Assembly (NCBI GenBank): GCA_963575745.1 | Contig: CAUYUJ010011181.1 | Coordinates: 345,271-409,270 of the forward strand | Reading direction: 5' to 3' | Source: Prorocentrum cordatum | Taxonomy: Eukaryota > Sar > Dinophyceae > Prorocentrales > Prorocentraceae | Length of the DNA stretch: 64,000 nucleotides | Part shown: in pieces, positions 55,396 through 64,000 of the stretch | How positions within the stretch are numbered: position 1 is the stretch's first letter | How the letters are laid out: each line of letters begins with the position of its first letter | The notes under the pieces: model-generated | Database searches by the model: none | Told to the model about the DNA's origin: nothing | What the model saw: the letters and a program-made list of their open reading frames with translations, nothing else | Translations under genes and position numbers: made by a program

Positions 55396-57477
55396 TCATG
55401 ACTCCTCCTTGCCATCCGTGGCATGGAGGTCGGCAGCGGCGTCGACGCCATCCGCCGTGTCGAGCTGCGCCTCCGCAGCCCTCATCTTGGCCTCGCGCTG
55501 CCCGTCAAAGACAGACGTCGGCTTCTTGATGTTCTCGCCGGGGATCCCCCGGGTCTCCAGCAAGTCCTCGCTGAGTGAATCAGAATCACCTTTGACGGAG
55601 TGGAACTTCTCGACCACGTCCGGCAAGGTTGGTCGGTCGCCTTGCAGCAGCTCGTGGAAGGTAGCAAGAGCAGACGTCACCTTGGGCTCGCTGACCCTGA
55701 TCGCATCAATCACCGACTGCTTGAACTCGTTCTGGCAGGTATCCAACGCCTTGAGCACCCAGCTGATGGCCGAAATGTCCGCCGATAACTTGTTGATCGC
55801 CACCGTAGTCAGAGAACGCGGGGAAAGGCTGGCAGGCTTCTTGGCAGCCTTAGGAGCCGACTTGGCCTTGGCCTTGGCTTTGGCCCGCGCCGGGCCCGAG
55901 TCATTCTCGATGCGGGGCTTCTCATCCTTCTCGATGCCTCGACCTAAGCTCCTCACCATATCTGCTGCCGTCCCAGCATTCATCTCATCAACGTGGCCCG
56001 TCAGAGTCGCGCTGGTCTGGCGGGCAACCTCGTCCTTGTTGCCCTCGATGTTGGCGAGTGGAACGTCGTAGATGTTGAACCTCTTGTCCCGCTTGTGCTT
56101 GGCGTCATCGCTGCGCCTCTGTTTGGCGTGCTTCAGCACGTCGTTGCAAAACTGCATCGTCTCCTCACTCGCGTGGGCATGGTACATCGCATGCACTTGA
56201 AACTTAGTTGCCCATATCATGGTATTCTTGTAGACCGACTTCGCCCAGGTGTGCCTCTCCTGGATGACCATGACCGCGCAGCTCGCATCCTGCACATACG
56301 CCTGTAGAAAGGCGAATTTGCTGGCGTTCTTCTTGGAGTCAGCCTCCCACTTGGCCACGATCTCTGACGGGGCATTCGGGCGACTGAGCGCCCGTCCGAT
56401 TGCAGAGTACAATTTCTTCCGCAAGGCAACGCCCACGTCACCAGGCACGACCGCTGCCAGGATCTGCTCCTTGACCTGAGAGGCCCAGTGGAGGTGGGGA
56501 GGAGAAGGAAGAAGTGGAGGTGGAGGATGTGTGGTGGGTGTGGTTATTGCCCGCGCCCGACGTCGTCGGGCGCGATGCACGTGTTTCCCTTGATGCCAGC
56601 ATCACGCACGCCCGCCTCGACCGCCACCGCGCCAGCGCCCCGCGCAGCACGAGGCCCGTCATCTGCGACTCCAGCTGCATGAGCTTCGTCGGCGCGGGCG
56701 TCATCGCATGGCTGGTCCGTGAGCTGATCCTGGGGCGCCGGCGCCTGGAGATCGTGGGCGGCGGCGGCGGTTGATGGCGCGGGCTTGGGCGGCTCTGGGA
56801 GCGCACGTCCTGGTCCGACCTTCCAGCCAGACATGATGGCCTCGAACGTATCCTCTGGCACAGTCTGAGTGTCTATGTCATCTGAGGACTCCAACATCAT
56901 TGGGAAGATACTCGGCACCATCTTGGCCCGTTGCGGCGGAGTGACGCATGCTGACCCCGCAGACGACGGGGCTGGCGAACACGCTGGTACACATGCCGAC
57001 CTTGCCGACGACGGGGCTGAGGAACGCACTGGCGCACGTGCTGACCCTGCAGACGACGGGGCTGGCGAACACGATGGAGTAGCACCCTTAAGGTGACCGA
57101 ATCTGAAACACAAGAGGTGGACTGATAAGTCAATTCACTCGCAACCCAACTCATTGGGCACGGATGAATTAACACTTAGCCGCCCACCCACTGTGGTTTA
57201 GCGCGGTGACCTTCCGCTGCTTGGGGGGCCCAGCCTTCACTGCAGTGGGCGACGCTTGGACTGGAGTGAGAGGGCCAGCGGCGTCCAAACTGAGCTTCTC
57301 GATCCTAGGCTCGACCAGAGGGCGGACGATTGATGCTTGAATCTCCTGAAGCGAATCCTGCTGCGGCATCTCGTCGCCCATGGCGATCTCTGGCTTGCAC
57401 GAAGGGCGGGGGGCACAGGCTTTCGCTCTCTTGATGGGCGGAGCGCCCGTGGCGCGCATCTTCGCGTGGAGATCCAT
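55396..57477 (-). CDS. Three-exon hypothetical protein
   Basis: Exon 1 runs from the ATG at 57477 to 57203. Intron 1 is 57202-57103 (100 bp, GC-AG); it splits a codon (GC/A) and restores frame exactly. Exon 2 runs from 57102 to about 56562. Intron 2 ends at a clear acceptor (CTCAG, last base 56476); a GT at 56561 would keep frame, but other donors are possible. Exon 3 runs from 56475 to the stop at 55396. The product is about 631 residues. Exon 1 is Pro/Ala with AKACAPRPSC; exon 2 has Cys/Ser/Ala-Pro repeats (CSPAPSSAGSA) from 51-bp-like DNA repeats; exon 3 is helical and charged (EADSKKNASKFAFLQAYVQ, FCNDVLKHAKQRR, AKAKAKAKSAPKAAKK, SWVLKALDTCQNEFKQSV). No known domain. Exact intron phase agreement argues for a real gene. 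Confidence 0.65.
57103..57202 (-). other. 100-bp GC-AG intron with near-palindromic core
   Basis: Starts GCTAAACC and ends TTTCAG. The core carries CCCAATGAGTTGGG, flanked by imperfectly complementary arms around TTAATTCA and GTGAATTGA. A non-canonical GC donor and inverted-repeat structure are typical of dinoflagellate introns. Confidence 0.6.
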
Positions 57478-57929
57478 GCTGAGCGGGGTGGGCGGTCGGT
57501 GCCGGCGGCGCTGGAGGAGCCACAACGGCTGCGTCTGTCCGAAGTGGCCGACGACCGCAGCGCCAAAATCTGAGCGCCTGGGCGTTTCAAAATACCCGGT
57601 AAACACGCGAAAAATACACGGTCGGATATGGCATTTCCCTGTGCTTTAACAGTAGATCTCGCAAGCGTGCATTGCGCGGTCTGCAAAATACACGAAAAAT
57701 ACACGGTCCCAAAATTGAGCGTTTCTCTGTTTGATTGCAGGGAATTCGCTGTCAAGCCATAGAATTGGCAGTCAGGCAGCCCCACATCCAAACGAAGCAA
57801 CCCACGTGGAGAGACACGCGCAGACTTTAAGGCCCCGGAGGCCGCGGAGACGCGGCATTGCAGCAGTGCGAGGCCATGTCACAAGGTCTTACGAGGTACA
57901 CGTTTAGGAGCATATGTCCGGAGATCACT

Positions 57930-57937
57930 TTCTACTA

Positions 57938-57986
<49 letters not shown>

Positions 57987-58041
57987 GCTACTACTACTAC
58001 TACTACTACTACTACTATTGCTACTACCACTGTATACTACG

Positions 58042-58084
<43 letters not shown>

Positions 58085-58105
58085 GTGCTACTACTACAAC
58101 TACTA

Positions 58106-58142
<37 letters not shown>

Positions 58143-58380
58143 CGACACCACCACCACTACTTCTGCTACTACTACTACTACTACTACGACTACGACTACT
58201 ACTACCACTTCTACTACTATAATTACTACGCCTACTACTCCTACTACTACTACTCTTATTATTATCACTACCACTATTACTACGATTACTACAACAACTA
58301 CTACTACTACTACTACTACTACCACGACTGCTACTATACTACTACTACTGTAACTACTACTACTTCTTCCTCTACCGCTG

Positions 58381-58430
<50 letters not shown>

Positions 58431-58455
58431 CTACTACTATTACTACATCTGGGCA
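57930..58455. repeat. ACT trinucleotide microsatellite, ~500 bp
   Basis: Mostly ACT/CTA/TAC triplets with scattered GCT, ACC and ATT interruptions. It is the largest microsatellite in the window. Confidence 0.95.
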
Positions 58456-58555
58456 TCGCAGGGCGCGGGCACGCACGGCCGGCCTGCGCAGCGAAGAAGT
58501 TCACCGCGTAAACGGATCGGGGGGCGGGGGCCGCGACCCTGCGACCGAATCGAAA

Positions 58556-58640
58556 AGGAACGAGGCGTCGCGGCCGCCACCCTGCGACCGAATCGAAAAG
58601 GACCGAGGCGTCACGGCCGCCACCCTGCGACCCAATTGGA
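58556..58640 (+). repeat. Relative of the 28-bp repeat with longer units
   Basis: Two to three copies of GAGGCGTCACGGCCGCCACC followed by CTGCGACC and a CGAATCGAAAAGGACC spacer (unit ~46-48 bp). The core is the same as in 51259-51486. Confidence 0.8.
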
Positions 58641-59650
58641 AAAGGTCGAGAGGAAGGAGGTGGAGGAGGACAAACACAAGGACAAGTAAGGGGATGGGGA
58701 TAAGGATGGGGAGGATAAGGAGGGAGGAGGAGCAGCGCTGCTAAGCTAGCACCCGCACCCCATCAAACAAGATTCGCCGCGCGTAGCAGCGCCCAGGTCC
58801 GAGGGCCATGATCCACCAAGAACCTTCACATTCGAAGCAAAAGCGAGATGTGCTGACATTGTTCGCAACACCATCTCCTGAAACTAAGCTGCTTGCATCA
58901 ACTGGCACCGTGTGGCTTGAGAGATCCCTTGTGTATCTTTTTGATATGATTTCCCTTGTGTATCGATTGTCCTTGTGTGTGCTTCCCTTGTGAATACAGT
59001 TGCCCCTTATGCGCATTTGCGCTATATATATGTATCATGATGTGTCATTGTGTAGTTCTTACATGTATGTGCCATGTATGCATACGTATCAGTATGAATC
59101 GTATCAGTATGTATGCCTATTTACCAAATGCGCATATTTATTCGTATATGTTCATACCCTCACGTATCAGCATCACTATATTTCCCATATGCATCCGATA
59201 TGTTCCATACCTTCATGTGTCCTGTGTGTGTGCACGTATGTACAGTTTCCTGTAGTGATGTCATTATCAAATATGTATGTCCATGTCTAGCCAGCACGGC
59301 TCAAACTGGGTGCAAACTTGACCCCTCAAGTATGAGCTGGCAGGGCTCCCGGCTTTACAAGGAAACGATGTTATTCATCTCTCTCTATATATGTACATAT
59401 GTGTGTGTCCAAGGTCCTTATATTTAGTTGGTGCACCTCCACCCCTCATGTCCATCATGGGGCCATCATATGTACCACCAGTGTCGATGTCAGGATGCGT
59501 GGCTGACGTGAGCCAACACGCGGCAATTGACAATCCAGCTCGGCTAGAAACGATATATCAGGCAAAGACTCGCACTGCCACGAGGCCACGTGCAACGCGC
59601 ACGCTGCGACAGCGTGCGCACCCAGAAACGAGAGGTCACTTTGAAACGAT
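58641..59650. other. Intergenic, partly AT-rich stretch
   Basis: TATGTAT and CATATG-rich sequence at 59.0-59.4 kb. No reading frame on either strand looks like protein. Confidence 0.4.
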
Positions 59651-59657
59651 CCACGCC

Positions 59658-60700
59658 TCAAAGTCTGCAAAAACACTCCCCAGCATCTATCTCAATGTCA
59701 AGCTTAAGCTCTAGGAGAAATTCCAAAGTCCAGGCGGGCCCCTGATGCTTGCTGATCCCCTCGTAAGAAGCATGGGAGATTAGCCCGATAGCAGCTCCAA
59801 ACCCCAAGGGGTACTCGGAAGAGCCCTTCAGGCCAGGCCCACCCGACGCGCGTTTCTCCCCGTCGGCCCCCACGACAGATGTTGTGGCAGGGGGGGGGGG
59901 GGGTTCTCTAACGCCATCGCCTCCCGGTCAAACTTGTCCACTTTCTTCTCGAGCCGTTCGAGGCCTGGAGGCCAGGATAGCGCCCATATACTTTTGGAGG
60001 GAGGGGGCGCGCGCCCGATGATGGGCGCGAGGGGGGCGCGGGGAAGGGGACATACAGGAGTTGGACGAGGTGGGGGAGAAGGGAAATCAGTTGAATAACT
60101 GGGCAACCCGTTCCATGCTTCCACTGCCCGGGACCAGGCAAGTCGCCCTTGAAGGCGAGCCCCTTCCTCGTCGGTGCACCGCGCGCCCCCGCGTCAGCTT
60201 ATGTAGACCTGGCAGATATGTACTTGAGCATTCTCTGCACAGGCACCATGTTCCAAAAGGATTGAGCTTGCGGGCTGCCCGATCGCCACGTGGATGCCGA
60301 GGGCGGATGCGAGCACAGCCGAATAAGTCACGCGCGTGACGAGGGCGTTAGCTTGCTCCCTGCGCGCTGACCCCATCCCTTCTGGACGCTCAACGCCTCT
60401 CTGTGTTGACCCCCTGGACACCCGCGCCCGCGCCCCGCATGGGGGCGCCGTGAAAAGCTGGCCCCCTACCTTCATGACGAGCAAGACGCGCAAACATAAA
60501 AGGAATCCGTGTGGCGTGCTAAAGTCGCGCCGAAGATCTTCCTCAATGCCAGCTGAAATGCCATGATATCCGAAGTGGGCAATACCCCGGGACACGGCTT
60601 TTTCACCGCTGAATATGTCCATGAAGTTGTGTGTCCTAGGAGGTCAATCAAACGACCCCCCTGGTCCGAGGTGCGCTGCCGCCATGAGAAGAGGGAGCAA
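59658..60700 (-). pseudogene. Methyltransferase-like multicopy family fragment
   Basis: On the minus strand 60622-60200 reads MDIFSGEKAVSRGIAHFGYH, STPHGFLLCLRVLLVMKVGG, QLFTAPPCGARARVSRGST, ALVTRVTYSAVL and HVAIGQPASSILLEHG. 59873-59658 continues with EYPLGFGAAIGLI. The order DxFSG, then APPC, then QPASS recalls motifs I, IV and VI of DNA methyltransferases (DLFSG, PPC, ENPxS), but the similarity is partial. The segment between 60190 and 59870 is in other frames. I know this string as a frequent dinoflagellate sequence type without a defined function. It is probably decayed. Confidence 0.45.
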
Positions 60701-61067
60701 AACTTGGTGGGCAGGCGTTCTGGGGATCGCACGACCCCGCAACAACAATGAATCTGATCTCGAGGAGGAGGGGGGGATGGGGGGGGAGAGGAGGAGGAAG
60801 AGTTGAGTCTCCACAGCTGGCACCCCACCGAGCGATTGCTGCGCGCAGCAGCACTGAGATCTGAAGTGCCACGGACCCTCGGAAGCAAATGCCGTGCTTA
60901 CAGCACGGCCCACTTGAGCTGGGCTGCATACGTCGCGCTGCGGGCTTCAGCAGTTGGGGAGGAGGGCAAACGGGGAGGAGGAGGCGAATACAGAGGTATG
61001 AGGGGAATAAGAGGACGAGGAGTTCTGCGCAGTCAAAGCTGGCAGTCAAGCTCGTAAACGCAGCGGC

Positions 61068-61706
61068 CTATGCGCCCGCCGGCCACTCGGCAAACTCTTT
61101 CGCCTTCGCGAAGGCCTGCGCAGGGCCGCCGCGATGGCCCCGGGCGATGTGGCGGGTGGCTATGTCCTCGCCCCCAGCAATATAATAATGAGGCGTTTTG
61201 GCGAGCGAAATATTGCACTGAATGCGGGCTGCCTTCTCGTCGTCGATTCTCAACGTCCACGATTGCCGGCACTTCAGCACTTCCTCGGGGGGCGAGGGGA
61301 GGAGCTCGAGGTCCGGGCCCTTCTTGGCCTGGTTGGCTGGCTTCTCGGGCGCGCCCCCCTCGGAGATCTGCGCGCCCGCTGGCTTCTCGGGCGCGGGCGT
61401 CTTCTCGGACATCTTGGTCTTCTTGGCTGGCATCTCGGGCGCGCGAGCCTTCTCGGACATCTTGGCTTTCTTCTGGGCTGGCTTCTCGGGCGCAGGCTCC
61501 TCGGACATCTTGCTCACAGCTGGCTTCGACTGCGCCTTCGCCCTCCTCAACTCCGCAGCGCTCAACCAGCCATCGGGCAGCTCATGCGTCTCTGGCCCCT
61601 CACAAGGGCGAACTGCAGCAACGGACTTGGCATTCTTGATTGCCTTGGAGATGGCGGAGGAGGCTTCCCGAGGGATCTCCGCGGCGTCGGCCTGCGCCTC
61701 CACAAC
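61068..61706 (-). CDS. Last exon of an unknown Lys/Pro-rich protein
   Basis: The acceptor CCGAGAG before GTTGTGGAG gives an exon starting at 61706. It reads VVEAQADAAEIPREASSAIS, then a segment containing HELPDGWLSAAELRRAK. Four to five imperfect repeats of the type KMSEKAPAPEKPAKK (61320-61520) follow. The end is QSWTLRIDDEKAARIQCNIS, then TPHYYIAGGEDIATRH and a stop at 61068. The repeats suggest a disordered, basic linker. The C-terminal ~60 residues look folded but match no domain I know. Upstream exons are not identified; the sequence above the acceptor is pyrimidine-rich as expected of an intron. Confidence 0.5.
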   Translation of the reverse strand, partial: VVEAQADAAEIPREASSAISKAIKNAKSVAAVRPCEGPETHELPDGWLSAAELRRAKAQSKPAVSKMSEEPAPEKPAQKKAKMSEKARAPEMPAKKTKMSEKTPAPEKPAGAQISEGGAPEKPANQAKKGPDLELLPSPPEEVLKCRQSWTLRIDDEKAARIQCNISLAKTPHYYIAGGEDIATRHIARGHRGGPAQAFAKAKEFAEWPAGA

Positions 61707-62099
61707 CTCTCGGGGAGGCAAAGAGAGATGAGCAACGCAGTGAGCTAAGATGCCGAGAAGGAGCGAAGAAGGAAGAGGTTGATGAGGGGGGCGCCGGCTT
61801 CCAGCCGAGGAAAGTTCCCCGGGCCGAAGCACGTCACCATCTGCGAGGAGAACACAGATAAGGAGGAAGACGAGGCGGAGGGGGAGCAGAGCAGGTGGAG
61901 GAAGGGGGGGAGGGGGGAGGTGGGGGGAGAGGTGGGCGATGAGATGTTGGGGGACGATGGCAGAAGAGGACTGCATTTGACCATGAATAAGGTCAAGTTC
62001 GGGACGAGGAGGCCGAGGCGTGAGGAGAAGGGGCGACGGGTAAGAGGAGAATAGGCGTGACCCTGAGGAAGGGTGGCGCTTTGGAGCAGGAAGAGGGTA

Positions 62100-63668
62100 G
62101 AAGGAGATCTGGAAGGAGAGCTGGAGTGGAACGCCATCACCCCACTGCTATACAAACTGATGTCTCGATCATTATGCAACCGACTGGAGGCGCATTTCGA
62201 GACTGAACAATCACCTGGCCATGCTGGATTCCGAAAAGGGTTTTGCACAGAAGACCACCTCTTCACCGCGACGCTAGTGCACGAACAGTCTTATGAGCGG
62301 CAACTCCCTTTTATGGGCCGCTGCAATAGACTGTAATAAGGCTTTTGACTGCGTCGACCATCAGACCCTTTGGACCGCACTTCGACAACAGAACATGCCA
62401 GACTCATACATTTCCTTGTTGCAGAAATTTTACCAGGATCATACCGCCACGGTTAAGACAGACATCAGCAGCAAGGAATTCAGCATACAGCGCGGGGTTA
62501 AGCAAGGCGACCTGCTCAGTTCTTACCTCTTCAACGCGGTGCTCGCGCACGTTTTCCGACAGGTCAAGCATTCTTGGGAACGTAAAGGCTTGGCATCAAA
62601 TTGGGGCACGGCAGGCGTGCACGACTTACCAATCTACGGTTTTCAGATGACGTGCTTCTCCTTGCACCCAACTTACGACAATTGGAGGTGATCCTTCGGG
62701 ACCTGAAGAGAGAAGCCGGAAAGTGCGGGCTTGCACTACATCCAGACACAACCAAAATCCTTACCAGCCTCAGCAGATGTGAAGGACGGACCATCACCCA
62801 CACCAGCGTTGACGGCGACGACCTCGAAATTCTACGCGCAGACCAAACAACCAAATACCTCGGTCGCAAGCTCACGCGTCGCGACAACCAGTACCACCAC
62901 GCTGAACTCAACAACAGAATAGCATCTGGATGGCGCCGGTTCAACCGGCCCCGCAACGAGCTCACCAACAAGCGATACCCACTACACAGCATATTCCGTC
63001 TTGTCAATGGAACTGTGACGCCTACGGTCATGCACCGGTCCGCATCCTGGACGATGACCAAGGACATGCCCCAAACCCTGACGCGCACTCCAAGACGGAT
63101 GCTGCGACTCATCGCGAACGCCCCGCGACGCCGAGCATTTCGCAAGGACACCCCTACCGGCAACGCCGGCAACATCGACGCAGGAACGCACGCATACGAC
63201 GGACGCGAACACAGGACGAATTTCGACGACGACGACGAGTTTCATGCGGACGGTGGCGACGACGACTTCGACCTCGAACCATGGGAAGTCTTTATCCGCA
63301 GAGCTACGCACACTGCCGCGGATCTAGCAAAACGGGCCCGCGTGGATGAGTGGACTACGGTGTACTTTCGACGGAAATGGCGGTGGGCTGGGCGAGTTGC
63401 AAACCAACCGTGCGACAGATGGAGCCGACTTGCTGCGACGTGGGAGCCAGACATCCACGACCGCCGGCAAGCAGTCCGCAGGCACGGGCGCCAGAGGAAG
63501 CGGTGGGAAGACGATATCGCGCAGATTTTGACAGCGGAGATGCTTCTTGAACCCGGCAGCGGAAGATGGTATACAGTAGCACAAGACAGCGACCAGTGGA
63601 ACAATTTGGAGCAAGCATTCCTACGACACACACACAACATTGACCACAACTCCCACTGCTGTGACTGA
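62100..63668 (+). pseudogene. 5'-truncated non-LTR (LINE) reverse transcriptase
   Basis: Three frame-shifted pieces give a continuous RT. The first (~62140-62320) reads PLLYKLMSRSLCNRLEAHFE, AGFRKGFCTEDHLFT. The second (62308-62650) reads AAIDCNKAFDCVDHQTLW, KEFSIQRGVKQGDLLSSYL. The third (62601-63668) reads TNLRFSDDVLLLAPNLRQLE, TTKYLGRKLTRRDNQ, then a C-terminal domain with RKWRWAGRVANQ and RKRWEDDIAQIL. Catalytic Asps are kept in motif A and in FSDD, where the usual form is F/Y-A-D-D. No endonuclease precedes it, so it is 5'-truncated at about 62.1 kb, the usual LINE fate. Frameshifts near 62320 and 62650 inactivate it. Confidence 0.85.
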
Positions 63669-64000
63669 GGGCCCCGGCCCGCCCGCGCCGGCCTTCCAGG
63701 CCCTACCCCCGGCGGACTCAGGCGCGCCTCGCCTCGCCTCGCCCTGATCCTGAGGCTCACAAAGTGTTCAAGCGAGACATGTTGAAGATTGTGGAGGCCC
63801 ATGCCTGCGGCACGGTGGCGAATACGGAGCATTCGCCACCATCGATGAGCATTGCTCGTCGGAACCATTTCAGGACGTCTCGCCACCATGACACGAGCTC
63901 CTTGCCGACGAGCATAAGTTTCCTTGCCCCAACGGGCCAAGACGGCCGCGCGCGGGGCTCGCGACCGCAGGGCACCGGCGAGGCCCCAGAGGGCTGCGCT
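63669..64000. other. Window end, no supported gene
   Basis: GC-rich sequence after the LINE. A minus-strand frame at 63757-63975 reads as moderately protein-like (WPVGARKLMLVGKELVSWWR) but is cut by the window end and unsupported. Confidence 0.3.

Noticed and set aside
57930-58455. Poly-Thr, poly-Tyr, poly-Leu and poly-Val frames
   Set aside because: They are readings of the ACT microsatellite.

Overview
The window looks like nuclear DNA of a dinoflagellate, most likely a Prorocentrum-like species (genus is an inference). The signs are high GC content, very long stretches of degenerate repeats, few intact genes, introns with GT or GC donors, and relics of the dinoflagellate spliced leader (SL, core CCGTAGCCATTTTGGCTCAA) fused just upstream of genes. 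There are no bacterial operons, no rRNA and no convincing tRNA.

Layout. 1-5.6 kb is a higher-order repeat built from short purine-rich words, with conserved hairpin headers. 6.1-9.7 kb (minus) holds an unknown ORF and a decayed Ty1/copia polymerase. 11.5-14.8 kb (plus) is a long protein-like reading broken by frameshifts and one stop, with a Cys-rich knuckle. 15.0-17.7 kb holds tandem repeats, including a ~98-bp array of about ten units. 18.5-20.5 kb (minus) is the best gene: an intact EF-hand rhomboid protease with an SL relic upstream. 20.8-24.3 kb and 46.1-46.8 kb hold an 88-bp satellite with shared leader or inverted flank modules. 25.2-28.4 kb (minus) is a multi-exon unknown gene. 31.9-33.3 kb (minus) is a decayed C5-cytosine methyltransferase whose catalytic PCQ has become PRC. 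34.3-35.1 and 36.2-37.5 kb (minus) are two more SL-tagged, frameshifted gene copies. 39.2-42.5 kb (minus) is a transposase-like relic. 42.7-47 kb is satellites and simple repeats. 47.5-50.5 kb (minus) is a decayed LINE. 50.5-51.5 kb is CA-rich repeat and a 28-bp repeat. 52.2-54.2 kb (minus) is a frameshifted copy of a multicopy-looking unknown family. 55.4-57.5 kb (minus) is a three-exon unknown gene whose introns join in frame. 57.9-58.5 kb is an ACT microsatellite. 59.6-60.7 kb (minus) is a methyltransferase-like fragment. 61.1-61.7 kb (minus) is a Lys/Pro-rich last exon. 62.1-63.7 kb (plus) is a 5'-truncated LINE.

From 18.5 to 61.7 kb every gene-like feature is on the minus strand, which fits the unidirectional gene clusters known in dinoflagellates. 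The plus-strand unit at 11.5-14.8 kb converges on this block across the tandem arrays. The plus-strand LINE at 62.1 kb diverges from it.

The genes do not form a pathway. The common theme is sequence moving by reverse transcription and transposition: two LINEs, a copia element, a possible transposase, SL-tagged mRNA copies and intron-like inverted repeats. This has been followed by decay through frameshifts and stops. The rhomboid gene and the three-exon gene are the ones most likely to be expressed. Family assignments come from recognised motifs; no database search was possible.
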